From NCBI RefSeq assembly GCF_026676115.1, contig NZ_JAPONB010000007.1, positions 1 through 64,000 on the forward strand: DNA of 64,000 nt, in the 5' to 3' direction. Shown here piece by piece: positions 1 to 8,647 of the stretch. The first letter of the stretch is position 1, and the number at the start of each line of letters is the position of its first letter. The notes under the pieces are model-generated. The model saw only the letters and a list, made by a program, of their open reading frames with translations. It had not been told where the DNA came from and did not search any database. This DNA comes from Salinimicrobium sp. TH3. Its GTDB lineage: Bacteria > Bacteroidota > Bacteroidia > Flavobacteriales > Flavobacteriaceae. Both the position numbers and the translations under genes were made by a program.

Positions 1-160
1 AGCTAATGGCCAAAAGCCAACAGCAAAAGCTTTTCCATGTCACTCCATTACTCGGTCACTCCGTCACAACATCACAGAAAGGAACGGACAACTCACAACC
101 GACAACTGATCCTTTGTCATTCCGAGCGCAGCTTTTGCGGAGCGAAGAATCTCTTTTATT
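1..160. repeat. Direct repeat A, copy 1
   Basis: Almost identical to 263-420, with only a few substitutions. It ends in a hairpin module (about 116-158) resembling the interspersed repeats seen across Bacteroidota intergenic DNA. The short open frames inside (for example 6-197) have no protein character and recur only because the DNA is repeated. The element may continue left of the window. Confidence 0.85.
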
Positions 161-192
161 TCCTGCTTACCAGTGGATTAAAACGAGAAGAC

Positions 193-209
193 CCTGAAAC
201 AAGTTCAGG
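193..209. repeat. Small hairpin repeat, first of four
   Basis: Six-base arms CCTGAA and TTCAGG enclose the loop ACAAG. The same hairpin with similar flanks recurs at 456-472, 697-713 and, with one arm mismatch, 881-897. It behaves as a short mobile or REP-like intergenic repeat; no function is visible. Confidence 0.8.
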
Positions 210-262
210 GTGACGTTAGCTTGTCCTTTGTCCACTGACCTTCGTGCATTAATTAAGCTATT

Positions 263-420
263 AGCTAATGGCCAAAAGCCAACAGCAAAAGCTTTTCCAT
301 GTCACTCCATTACTCGGTCACTCCGTCACAACATCACAGGAAGGAACGGACAACTCACAACCGACAACTGATTCTTTGTCATTCCGAGCGCAGCTTTTGC
401 GGAGCGTAGAATCTCTTTAT
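263..420. repeat. Direct repeat A, copy 2
   Basis: Second copy of the block at 1-160, in the same orientation about 100 bases downstream. Near identity indicates a recent duplication or ongoing gene conversion. It is followed by the small hairpin at 456-472. Confidence 0.85.
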
Positions 421-586
421 CTCCTTTTTTTACAAGTGGATTGCAACGTGAAGACCCTGAAACAAGTTCAGGGTGACGTTAGCACAAAAGTTTTAAATCA
501 TGGTTTTTTCTCTGTTTTTTGTCCACCTATCTCTATTCACTAATTAGAAGCTAACCAAAAGGCTTTTCTACCGACAGTCAGAACCG

Positions 587-724
587 ATTGATTATTTCTT
601 GCAGATCCCGAAGATTTTCCCAAATGCTTTTCCCGGCTCCCTTTAGGGAGGGGCAAAATGGGAAAAGAGAATGCTAATGGATTGCAACGAGAAGACCCTG
701 AAACAAGTTCAGGGTGACGTTAGC
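587..724. repeat. Direct repeat B, copy 1
   Basis: Pairs with 772-908. Each copy joins an AT-rich start, a CTCCCTTTAGGGAG-type palindrome (degraded in copy 2) and the small CCTGAA/TTCAGG hairpin. With repeat A, the first kilobase is made almost entirely of repeats and holds no convincing gene. Confidence 0.8.
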
Positions 725-771
725 AGAAAAGTCTTACATCCCCGATTTTTTTACGGATATTCAGAAACATT

Positions 772-908
772 AACTGATTATTTCTCGCAGATCCTGAAGA
801 TTTCGCCAATCCTTTTCCCGGCTCCTTATAGGGAGGGGCAAAATGGGAAAAGAGAATGCTAATGGATTAAAGAAGAAGACCCTGAAACAAGTTCAAGGTG
901 ACGTTCGC
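772..908. repeat. Direct repeat B, copy 2
   Basis: Second, slightly diverged copy of 587-724. The terminal hairpin (881-897) has a mismatch in its right arm, and the internal palindrome is partly degraded. Confidence 0.75.
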
Positions 909-1050
909 TATTTTTTCCGTCCTCTGCACCCCGACCACCGTCCACTAAATAACAGCCAACAGTTTCACAATATCCAGCATCACTTCTTCACAGCGTTAAA
1001 ACGTCATCCCATCACTCTGCCTAAATATCAAATAAATTTTAACTAACTGG

Positions 1051-1080
1051 TTGTAATTCAATAATTTATTTATAAATTTA
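1051..1080 (+). promoter_or_regulatory. Putative promoter of the 1146 gene
   Basis: TTG at 1051-1053, a 19-base spacer and TAAATTTA at 1073-1080 resemble the Bacteroidota primary-sigma consensus TTG/TAnnTTTG, with A instead of the final G. It sits 65 bases before the start codon at 1146. Motif match only. Confidence 0.45.
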
Positions 1081-1145
1081 ACATCCTTCCCCCTTTTTTT
1101 ACTATTCCCTCATCATTTGGATTATTAACCCTATAAATATGAATT

Positions 1146-1922
1146 ATGAAAAAGTTGGTGTATTGGTTATTCCTGATCCCATTGATGGTAATAGCCCAAA
1201 ATTCGGAGCAAAGCAGTCAGCCTTACGCTGTATTTGAAAATGCCATTCTAACCCCGCAACCTGACAAAGTTCAGCAGTTCGAGCAGGGATTGGCTGCGCA
1301 CAACAAAAACTTTCACGCTTCCGAACCTTATGGAGCGCGGGTTTACCATATCTCTAATGGACCCAATGTGGGTAAATATATGTGGACCATGGGACCACTG
1401 CCGTGGGGTGCTATGGATGAAAGACCTGATGATAAGGCACATGATGATGACTGGATCAATAACGTTGTAAAGTACATGACAGCAGATTCTGATCAGTCTT
1501 ACTGGAAGTTTAACAATCAGCTTTCCAATTTCCCAAAAGATTTTAAAGTGAATAAGTTACTGGTAGATATGTACGATGTTAAGCGTTTTAAGGATGAAGG
1601 AGTGATGACAGCGGTGGAAAAAGTGGCTAAGGTGATGAAGGAGAAATTTCCAGACATGACCTATGGAATATACACCAATGAAATGCCTTCCACTAAAGAT
1701 GGCCGGGATCTCTCCATGGTCTTCTTTTTTGACGATATGGCCTGGCTGGGAGAAGATCCCAAATTCGTTCAAGCCTATGAAGAGATGTATGGACAGGACA
1801 GCTGGAAGGATTTTATGAAAGAGTGGGGCGAGACAACAGATGGAAAACAATCTGAACTCTGGATCTTTGATCCCGAACTCAGCGGGCTGGGAGCTGATGT
1901 CAAGGCTATGGAAAGGCAGTAA
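1146..1922 (+). CDS. Exported protein of unknown function
   Basis: A 258-residue protein with a signal peptide (hydrophobic segment 4-16, likely cleavage after Ala17) and no lipobox cysteine, so it is probably periplasmic. I do not recognise the family. The mature part seems to have two similarly built halves (about 28-135 and 140-250), each a strand leading into a helix and ending in Trp/Asp-rich loops. That hints at a tandem alpha/beta-barrel (dimeric ferredoxin-like) fold, an inference from pattern only. It is monocistronic: a promoter-like site lies upstream and a strong intrinsic terminator follows 20 bases after the stop. Repeat-rich DNA on both sides separates it from the polysaccharide operon, so no functional link is claimed. 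Confidence 0.85.
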   Translation: MKKLVYWLFLIPLMVIAQNSEQSSQPYAVFENAILTPQPDKVQQFEQGLAAHNKNFHASEPYGARVYHISNGPNVGKYMWTMGPLPWGAMDERPDDKAHDDDWINNVVKYMTADSDQSYWKFNNQLSNFPKDFKVNKLLVDMYDVKRFKDEGVMTAVEKVAKVMKEKFPDMTYGIYTNEMPSTKDGRDLSMVFFFDDMAWLGEDPKFVQAYEEMYGQDSWKDFMKEWGETTDGKQSELWIFDPELSGLGADVKAMERQ

Positions 1923-1941
1923 AATGATGTAGATCAATAAA

Positions 1942-1969
1942 AAACCCACTTTTTTAAAAGTGGGTTTTT
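1942..1969 (+). terminator. Intrinsic terminator
   Basis: A near-perfect inverted repeat (AAACCCACTTTT against AAAAGTGGGTTT) followed by a T run, 20 bases after the stop codon at 1922. It should end the transcript of the 1146 gene. The symmetry would also allow termination from the other strand. Confidence 0.85.
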
Positions 1970-2458
1970 CTTTTGCAATTATGTCTAATTGATAACTGTC
2001 ATATCGAAGGAACTGCTTCGGCGACTGAGAAATCTGCCACAATGATATCAGTGAGGGGATTTTCTCTGTTAAGAATGCTGTTTGCTACTATTGGTGAGAT
2101 CTCTCGTCGTGTGTTTTTTTTGCCGTAAAAAAACACTCTGTCGAGATGACAAAGGTTTTTGACCTGCAACTTATTATCTCCCGCAGCCAAAATCTTAGTC
2201 ATTCGGATCGGAGCTTTTGCTGAGTGGAGAATCTCCATCTAGAAGAGATTCCTCCTTCGTCGGAATGAGACAGAAATAAAATTCTGGATCTTAAACATTC
2301 GAAATGTTTTGTAATTCAGAGCGCAGCTGTAGCGGAGCGGGGAATCTCTTTTAAACGAACCTCCATGCCTTTCTCTCGAAACATTTCCCCTACGCTCAGC
2401 TCAGGAAAATAGTAATGAAGGCAATAGATGCTAACCAGTGAACAGTGAACTTCACTGA
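1970..2458. repeat. Non-coding stretch with REP-like hairpins
   Basis: No gene seen. It holds several interspersed-repeat copies. At 2094-2152 conserved flanks (GAGATCTCTCGTCG and CTCTGTCGAGATGACA) surround an A/T-rich hairpin; 2198-2235 and 2309-2352 are diverged copies of the module also found at about 116-158. Related copies of the first type lie at 60546, 60802 and 62547 with different but still paired stems. Confidence 0.7.
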
Positions 2459-2760
2459 TTAGTGTTGACCGGTTTTAGATATTAATTTTTCATTATCAAA
2501 AATAGTAATTATTGGTCGTTCTGCTGGTTTGAGAATTGGCCAGTAACGAATAAACTCTTAATGATTCCTCTTCTCTAAATGATCATGTGATCTTCTGTTA
2601 TTGTAATTAGAGACGGCTTTTTTTCCTTTGCATCTTTAGTTGATCAAAATTTTGTGGCCTCTGGAGATCCAGATATTCTTCTTTTATTGTTCTGTTAATA
2701 CTTTCTCCCTAAGCATTATCGTGTACAGTTAAAACCATACTTATAGTAGTTGTATTAGCT
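2459..2760 (-). pseudogene. IS3-family transposase remnant (C-terminal end)
   Basis: Reading the minus strand from about 2725 gives a peptide with HDNA, an in-frame stop, then GESINRTIKEEYLDLQRP, the usual C-terminal part of IS3-type (rve) transposases. After a frame change the reading continues as KKAVSNYNNRRSHDHLEKR, the following conserved block of the same family. Another frame or stop interruption precedes the tail ending in PIITIF near 2490. At least one stop and two frame changes make it dead. The N-terminal part, the other orf and terminal inverted repeats were not found. It shows an old insertion just upstream of the system A promoter. Confidence 0.7.
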
Positions 2761-3103
2761 TTTAAAAGATTAACACAGACTTATAAGAGCACTGGCTTCC
2801 TCGATCTGAGTGATGGATCTTCGGTCTTTACATCATCTTGTGTCGAATGAAAGTGCTTTTGCGGGATGACAAGTAATTTTTTGCTAACAGCAAATGGATA
2901 AATCCGAACATCCTTTTCTATCACTGTACTTCTAAAATCCTATTTATTTTGTTAAAAACAACCATATGGGGTCATGCATAAATCTTGATCTCATTTAACT
3001 GTCTAAAAGTCACAATTCTCTGAGGGTCAACTTTAACCTCTTATGTGACTATTTTTACCGGTGTTAATCTTCTCTTAACGTTCACCAAACAAATTCTTAA
3101 AGA
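2761..3103. other. Non-coding stretch before the system A promoter
   Basis: AT-rich, with no open frame of note. It contains a short degraded hairpin repeat around 2800-2875. The end (about 3060-3103) is rich in TTAA and TTCTTAAAGAA-like inverted repeats next to the promoter and might hold operator sites; this is inference only. Confidence 0.4.
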
Positions 3104-3150
3104 ATTTAACATTTATAAGTTGTCTTAAAGGAATCTTAAAAAGATATTTG
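3104..3150 (+). promoter_or_regulatory. Promoter P1 of system A, with shared upstream box
   Basis: TTG at 3120-3122, a 20-base spacer and GATATTTG at 3143-3150 match the Bacteroidota promoter pattern at all but one key position. The 27 bases at 3104-3130 agree at 23 positions with the minus-strand promoters at 53991-54017 and 58684-58710. A leader of about 170 bases follows, with a small hairpin (CCTCT/AGAGG, about 3154-3170). This is most likely the start of the operon running to 17078. Confidence 0.7.
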
Positions 3151-3320
3151 TGCCCTCTTTCCTACAGAGGATGGTATAAGAAATTTCGCTTATTCTTTTG
3201 TCAACTGATTTCTTAATTAAATGGGAGTCAGAATGGCGGAGCAATGAAAAAAATCGCTTGCCAGGTTTACTGGAAGTTCAATAGGTTTTACATAAGCTCC
3301 GGGATATATTACAGGTAGTT

Positions 3321-5909
3321 ATGAAGAAAATTATTGTTGTCCTATTAATGGTCGTCGGTATTTCGGCAACAGGACAAAGTCTGCAGGATATTCAAAATGT
3401 CAAAGTTGATAATCTTTCTGATGCACAAATAGAACAGTTGATTCAGAGAGCAGAATCTTCCGGTTTGAGTGAAGATCAACTCGAAGTGATGGCAAGAGAA
3501 CGAGGTATGCCTGCAATTGAGGTGGCAAAGCTTCGGCAGAGGATCATGAAACTTAAATCGGGAAGAAAAGAAACTTCTATAAGGGAGGAAATCAAATCTG
3601 GAGCAGGTAGAGTTGTTGTGGGGGCTGAAGATGTTCAGTTAATGTTTGATTCGATCCGGAAATCTGATCCTTATTATGATCTTAGCCCAATTCAGAAAAA
3701 AATATTTGGATTCACTCTTTTCCATAACAAAGAACTCGATTTTAATCCCAGTCTAAATTTACCTACGCCAAAAAGTTACATTATTGGAGCCGGGGATGAA
3801 CTTCTAATCGATATTTATGGGGCTTCACAACAGAACTACGAATTAAAGGTGAGTCCTGACGGAAGCATCTTTATTCCAAATATTGGCCCTGTTCGTGTTG
3901 GAGGAATGAGCATTGAATCTGCGAGCTCTAAATTAAGAGCTTCCTTGACCAATATCTATTCGGGTATGGCTGGCAGCAATCCTAACACTTTTCTGGATAT
4001 ACGGCTGGGCGACATAAGGACAATTAACGTTTCCCTCGTGGGAGAGTTACGGAAGCCTGGAACATACACCTTGCCCTCATTTGCTTCTGTATTTAATGCA
4101 ATGTTTGCCGCAGGGGGACCTAATGAAAATGGAACATTTCGAAATATTCAGGTTTACAGAGATAACAAGCTTTTAGGTAAGGTTGATATATATGACTTTC
4201 TTCTCAATGGAGGACAGGATTCGAACCTCATGCTTAGGGATAATGATGTGGTTATTGTGCAACCAATTAATAGCCGGGTGGAAATTACTGGACCAGTACG
4301 ACGGCCGGGATTGTTCGAAATGGAAAATGGGGAAACCATTGACGATCTTATAAGATTTGCCGGTGGTTTTTCGGATAAAGCCTATAAGCAGCGTATCACT
4401 GTGCGGAGGTCTACAGCGACCGGGATGCGTGTTGACGACATTGGACAGGATTTCTATGATACCTTCAGTCCGCAGGACGGGGATGAATTCAAAGTAGGTG
4501 AAATTCTGGAAAGGTTTGAAAACAGAGTGCAAATCTCGGGTGCAGTAATGCGGCCGGGGGAATTTGCTTTATCTGATGAACTTACAGTATTGGATCTTAT
4601 TGCGAAGGCAGGTGGTTTACGGGGCGACTCCTTTACTAATCGTGCCACATTACACAGAACAGGCCCTAATCTAAGACAGGAAATCAAAACTATTGATCTT
4701 GAGGGTATCATGAATAATACGTCACCCAACGTGGTCTTACAGCGTGAGGATATCCTGAACATCTCAAGTATTTTTGACCTTAATGAGGAATATTATATAA
4801 AGATTTCGGGAGAAGTTAACCGCACCGGTGTTTTTCCCTTTTCAGAAGGAATGACTGTTGGAGATCTTGTAGTTGAAGCAAGGGGGCTTAAGAATTCTGC
4901 TACCAATTCTTTTATTGAAGTCGCACGACGAAAAAAAGGAGATAATGATGGTGAAATGGCCGAAATCTTTATGATCGAAATAGACCCTGAGCTAAATATT
5001 CGAACAGAAGATGAGGAGCTGATCTTAAAGCCTTTTGATCATGTTTTCGTAAGAAAGAGTCCGGGTTTTCTTGAAGAAAAACTTGTGCAGGTAGAAGGAG
5101 AAGTACTTTATCCGGGAGATTTTGTACTGGAAAAACGTGATGAGCGAATATCCGATCTGTTAAAGAGAGCAGGAGGCTTTAACCAGTTTGCCTATCCCCA
5201 GGGAGCGACCCTTGTTAGAAGAACCGAAAGCTTCAAGGAATTAAATGAAGAACAAAAAAAGATCAAAAGGCTCCAATCTTTATTAAATAACATGGATCGG
5301 GGTGAAGAGGTGGTGAACTCAGATACCGAAAAGCAGTTTATTGAGAGGATTGAGCAAAGAATTGAACTTTTGCAGGAAGAGATCACCAAAAAAGGTCAAA
5401 GAGTGGTCAGAACAGAAGATATTATTCTTGAGAGGACCCAAAACCTTGACTCGGCCATCGCACAGACCCCTTTAAAAGAAACCGAATTGATTGGCATTGA
5501 GCTTAAGGAAATTTTGGCGCATCCAGGTTCAAAGTATGACTTGATTCTTCAGGAGGGAGACGTGCTGAGAATTCCAAAAGAACTTCAAACAGTACGTATG
5601 AGGGGAGAGGTTTTATTTCCAACAACAGCAAGATTTGAAGAAGGAAGAGGCTTCAGGAATTATATTTCAAGGGCAGGTGGATTTTCGGAAGATTCAAGAA
5701 AAGGAAAATCTTATGTCATTTATGCCAACGGAGAAGTGAAGCAGACACAAACTTTCCTTGGCTTCAAATTTTATCCGCGCATTGCGCCCGGGGCCGAGAT
5801 CGTTGTGCCTAAGAAACCTGAGAAGAACGGGTTGTCCCCACAGGCATGGATCTCCATTAGTTCAGGTTTGGCGACCATAGCTTTACTTATTAGTCAGATC
5901 ATTCAGTAG
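3321..5909 (+). CDS. SLBB-domain polysaccharide export protein (Wza-like, long form)
   Basis: An 862-residue outer-membrane export protein, far longer than the usual 250-380 residue Wza. It has a signal peptide (1-18), then a helical linker. A polysaccharide-export domain lies at about 148-230 (starts SYIIGAGDELLIDIYG). Several SLBB repeats follow to about 600, each with a V.GEV..PG-type motif. A charged coiled-coil insertion at about 635-695 precedes a last SLBB unit (about 755-830), and a hydrophobic C-terminal segment (840-860) could be the outer-membrane helix. There is no lipobox cysteine. Long multi-SLBB exporters are common in Bacteroidota. As first gene of the operon, 11 bases before the Wzz gene, it should form the exit channel for polymer A. 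Confidence 0.9.
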   Translation: MKKIIVVLLMVVGISATGQSLQDIQNVKVDNLSDAQIEQLIQRAESSGLSEDQLEVMARERGMPAIEVAKLRQRIMKLKSGRKETSIREEIKSGAGRVVVGAEDVQLMFDSIRKSDPYYDLSPIQKKIFGFTLFHNKELDFNPSLNLPTPKSYIIGAGDELLIDIYGASQQNYELKVSPDGSIFIPNIGPVRVGGMSIESASSKLRASLTNIYSGMAGSNPNTFLDIRLGDIRTINVSLVGELRKPGTYTLPSFASVFNAMFAAGGPNENGTFRNIQVYRDNKLLGKVDIYDFLLNGGQDSNLMLRDNDVVIVQPINSRVEITGPVRRPGLFEMENGETIDDLIRFAGGFSDKAYKQRITVRRSTATGMRVDDIGQDFYDTFSPQDGDEFKVGEILERFENRVQISGAVMRPGEFALSDELTVLDLIAKAGGLRGDSFTNRATLHRTGPNLRQEIKTIDLEGIMNNTSPNVVLQREDILNISSIFDLNEEYYIKISGEVNRTGVFPFSEGMTVGDLVVEARGLKNSATNSFIEVARRKKGDNDGEMAEIFMIEIDPELNIRTEDEELILKPFDHVFVRKSPGFLEEKLVQVEGEVLYPGDFVLEKRDERISDLLKRAGGFNQFAYPQGATLVRRTESFKELNEEQKKIKRLQSLLNNMDRGEEVVNSDTEKQFIERIEQRIELLQEEITKKGQRVVRTEDIILERTQNLDSAIAQTPLKETELIGIELKEILAHPGSKYDLILQEGDVLRIPKELQTVRMRGEVLFPTTARFEEGRGFRNYISRAGGFSEDSRKGKSYVIYANGEVKQTQTFLGFKFYPRIAPGAEIVVPKKPEKNGLSPQAWISISSGLATIALLISQIIQ

Positions 5910-5920
5910 CATTCAATCAA

Positions 5921-7039
5921 ATGAAAAATATTCCGGTATCCAACCAGCCTGAAGCCGAGGAAGAAATTGATTTTCTTATTCTAACAAAACTTGCCTGGGT
6001 AAACCGACTGCTAATTCTGAAGATCACAGGGTTATTTGTAATTATTGGTTTATTAATAGCTATTTTCTCTTCAGAAAAATACACCGCATCTTCAAGTTTT
6101 ATTCCGCAAACAGAAGCGGCGGCCGGGGTGGGTAAGTTTGGCGGATTAGCTTCTTTGGCTGGCATTAACCTTTCGGCAATGGGAGCTTCTTCAGAAATTC
6201 CTCCCACGTTGTATCCCAAGATCGTAAAGGGAGTGAATTTTAAGCTTGCCCTTCTTGATACACCGGTTACTATAGGGAGAGACGGCACAAAAACCACCTA
6301 TAGAGAATACTATGAGAAGTATCATTCCCAAAACCTGTTTAGCAGCCTTCTAACAAAAATTATTAATGCACCCCGTGCTGTTTTTTGCACCTTAAAGGGC
6401 ACATCGGGAAAAGAAGTGGCGCAGTCATCGGGTGAACCTGGTATGGTGAGTTTATCGGAAGATGACGTTAAGCTATTTCAGTTAATTGAAGAACAATTAT
6501 GGATCGAGCCCGATCAAAAAGAAGGGGTTGTGGAATTGCGTTACACGATGCCTGAAGCATTAATGGCTGCCGAAATGGCAAAGGCTTCAGAGGAGTTGCT
6601 CCAAAAAGAGGTTATTGCCTATAAAATTCAAAATGCCAGGGAGCAGTTGATCTTTACCCAAAACCAGTTTGAAGAAAAAAGATCTGAATATAAAAAGGCG
6701 CAGCAGTCTTTAGGGAGATTCAGGGATAGGAATCAACATGTTTCTAGTGCTGTTGCTCTTAACCAGATGCAGAACTTAGAAGCCGAATACAACTTTGCCT
6801 TTGACGTTTATACCGAGCTTGCAAAGCAACTGGAGCAATCAAAATTACAGGTTTCCCGGGACACACCGGTATTTTCAATTATCAATCCTGTAAGTATACC
6901 TTTTGAAAAATCTGCTCCTAAAAGAGGAATAATAGTAGTGGCTTTTGGAATTCTTGGAGTAGCAGTGGCCTTCCTGTACGTTTTTTCCAAAAGCTATCGC
7001 AATAAAATTAAAAATGAATGGAGACAAGCCGAACTATAG
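5921..7039 (+). CDS. Wzz-like chain-length determinant / co-polymerase
   Basis: A 372-residue inner-membrane protein with the Wzz layout: transmembrane helix 1 at about 30-50, a long periplasmic part with a coiled coil at about 225-300, and transmembrane helix 2 at about 335-355 preceded by a Pro-rich stretch (NPVSIPFEKSAPKRG). It stops soon after the second helix, so the cytoplasmic tyrosine-kinase domain of Wzc is absent, unlike the Wzc at 28327. It should set chain length with the polymerase at 10610 and bridge to the exporter upstream. Its 3' end overlaps the next gene's start by 22 bases, suggesting translational coupling. Confidence 0.88.
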   Translation: MKNIPVSNQPEAEEEIDFLILTKLAWVNRLLILKITGLFVIIGLLIAIFSSEKYTASSSFIPQTEAAAGVGKFGGLASLAGINLSAMGASSEIPPTLYPKIVKGVNFKLALLDTPVTIGRDGTKTTYREYYEKYHSQNLFSSLLTKIINAPRAVFCTLKGTSGKEVAQSSGEPGMVSLSEDDVKLFQLIEEQLWIEPDQKEGVVELRYTMPEALMAAEMAKASEELLQKEVIAYKIQNAREQLIFTQNQFEEKRSEYKKAQQSLGRFRDRNQHVSSAVALNQMQNLEAEYNFAFDVYTELAKQLEQSKLQVSRDTPVFSIINPVSIPFEKSAPKRGIIVVAFGILGVAVAFLYVFSKSYRNKIKNEWRQAEL

Positions 7040-7521
7040 ATCATGTTGAGAAAAGGCAACGTGATGTTGATGCCAAAATGACCCATTCCGGGAAAGAAAA
7101 AGAGGATAAGATCGTTTATGTGATTGGGGTTTTTGATCTTTTCCACAGGGGACATCTCGAGCTTTTGAAGCGGGCAAAGGAGCTGGGGAGCAAGTTAATA
7201 GTTGCTGTGAATAGTGATTCTATGGTAGCATCTTATAAGCGAAAACCTTTTTTCTCTGAAGAAGACAGGCTGGAACTGGTCAAAGCCTTAAAGTATGTGG
7301 ATGAAGCCTTTGTTATTGATCAATACGACAACAGAGACTACATCAAAAATTATGGGATCGACCTCATTGTACATGGAGATGACTGGGAAGAGCAAAGTTA
7401 TATGGAGCAAATAAGGGTTGATAAAGAATTTCTCGCAGCTCATAAAGCCCAGCTGGTCCTGCTGCCTTATACAAAAGGGATAAGTACTTCAGAATTGATC
7501 GGGAACATTAGAAACACCTAA
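7018..7521 (+). CDS. Glycerol-phosphate cytidylyltransferase-like enzyme
   Basis: A small (167-residue) nucleotidyltransferase of the TagD/GCT type. It has GVFDLFHRGH (HxGH-type motif, about residues 37-46) and KGISTSELI near the C-terminus, matching the family's R/K-x-GIS-T/S signature. It should transfer CMP from CTP to a small phosphate such as glycerol phosphate, giving CDP-glycerol. The neighbours fit: a glycerol-1-phosphate dehydrogenase-like gene directly downstream and a CDP-glycerol transferase at 12602. The start may instead be the ATG at 7078, which removes a charged 20-residue extension and the overlap with wzz. Related adenylyltransferases for heptose or FAD are alternatives, but the context favours glycerol. 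Confidence 0.82.
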   Translation: METSRTIDHVEKRQRDVDAKMTHSGKEKEDKIVYVIGVFDLFHRGHLELLKRAKELGSKLIVAVNSDSMVASYKRKPFFSEEDRLELVKALKYVDEAFVIDQYDNRDYIKNYGIDLIVHGDDWEEQSYMEQIRVDKEFLAAHKAQLVLLPYTKGISTSELIGNIRNT

Positions 7522-7524
7522 GAT

Positions 7525-8613
7525 ATGGTATACAAGCAGCTGTCTTACCTGCCTATAATTTTCCAGGTGGATGAAGGTATAATTTTGAACATCGAAAAAT
7601 ACCTTCACAGGAATAAATTGCAGTTTCACAAGGTGCTTGTCGTATCGGGAAGTACCTACTCCTATTCACATGCCGTTGAGGTTGCCCAAATAGGAGGTTG
7701 GGATCTGTACATACTAGAAAGTAATACCCACACAGATGTTGAGCATTTAAGACGCATGGCAGAGACAGGAAGATTTGATCTTATCCTGGCTATTGGAGGT
7801 GGAAAAGTTCTGGATACCGTAAAACGTGTTTCTTACCTATCAAACATTAACCACATCTCTATTCCCACAATAATTTCCAATGATGGATTGATCTCTCCCA
7901 TTGCTGTTATACAGAATTCTTCGGGTAAGACAGAGAGTTTGCCTGGGATGATGCCTATGGGGGTTGTTATTGACCTGGATATAATAAGAAATTCGCCGGT
8001 TGATTACATAAGAGCAGCTTCCGGGGATATACTTTCAAATCTTTCTGCGACCAATGACTGGGTCATTGCACAGAAGGAAAATAAAGAAAATATAAATGAT
8101 ATAGCTTTTCACCTGTCAAAAGGTGCCGCTAATTCTCTCGTTCATTTTTCCGGCATCGATTTGCATAAGAAATCTTTTTTAAGGATGGTCGTTCAGGGGC
8201 AGGTGAATTCGGGTATTGCCATGTCTTTGGCCGGAACCAGCAGACCCTGTAGTGGGAGTGAACATTTGATAAGCCATGCCCTTAATTATCTCGAGCTAAC
8301 AGAAAATGTACTCCACGGGGTACAGGTAGCTTCTATTAGTCTTTTCACTCTGTTCCTGCAGAATAAACTTCATAGTATTCATGTGGAATATGCTGTTGCA
8401 ACTCATGTGCCGCTGATTTTTACTGACCTTATAAAAAGAGAATACTGTTTAAAAGAGATCTTTTTCAAGGCCCTGGAAATGCGCCCCGGTCGCTTTACTG
8501 TGCTTGATCATCTCACAGCAGAAGAATTCGTTGAAAAGGTTGATGATTACACGGAGTATATCGGCAGTCACAAAAAGAGTAATTATAAACACCTACTAAT
8601 GCAGTCGGAGTAA
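7525..8613 (+). CDS. sn-Glycerol-1-phosphate dehydrogenase-like protein (EgsA/AraM type)
   Basis: A 362-residue member of the iron-containing alcohol dehydrogenase / dehydroquinate synthase fold. It shows GGGKVLDTVK (NAD(P)-binding loop, about residues 91-100), IPTIISNDGLISP, which matches the signature of archaeal glycerol-1-phosphate dehydrogenase, and GSEHLISHAL plus LHGVQVA for metal-binding histidines, with the metal Asp in ASGDILSN. The family reduces dihydroxyacetone phosphate to sn-glycerol-1-phosphate, the mirror image of the usual bacterial form. It begins 3 bases after the cytidylyltransferase stop, so the two enzymes probably act in sequence to make CDP-glycerol. Substrate stereochemistry is inferred from family membership. 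Confidence 0.85.
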   Translation: MVYKQLSYLPIIFQVDEGIILNIEKYLHRNKLQFHKVLVVSGSTYSYSHAVEVAQIGGWDLYILESNTHTDVEHLRRMAETGRFDLILAIGGGKVLDTVKRVSYLSNINHISIPTIISNDGLISPIAVIQNSSGKTESLPGMMPMGVVIDLDIIRNSPVDYIRAASGDILSNLSATNDWVIAQKENKENINDIAFHLSKGAANSLVHFSGIDLHKKSFLRMVVQGQVNSGIAMSLAGTSRPCSGSEHLISHALNYLELTENVLHGVQVASISLFTLFLQNKLHSIHVEYAVATHVPLIFTDLIKREYCLKEIFFKALEMRPGRFTVLDHLTAEEFVEKVDDYTEYIGSHKKSNYKHLLMQSE

Positions 8614-8647
8614 AGACTTCTTTTTTCCTAAAACAATTTTTTCCTTT

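Noticed and set aside
6-543. Two similar short open frames suggesting a duplicated small protein
   Set aside because: The similarity comes from direct repeat A, the frames end at different places, and both run through hairpin repeats.
1557-2042. 161-residue reading frame on the minus strand
   Set aside because: It overlaps the better-supported exported protein at 1146-1922 and runs through the terminator; composition is that of an antisense shadow.
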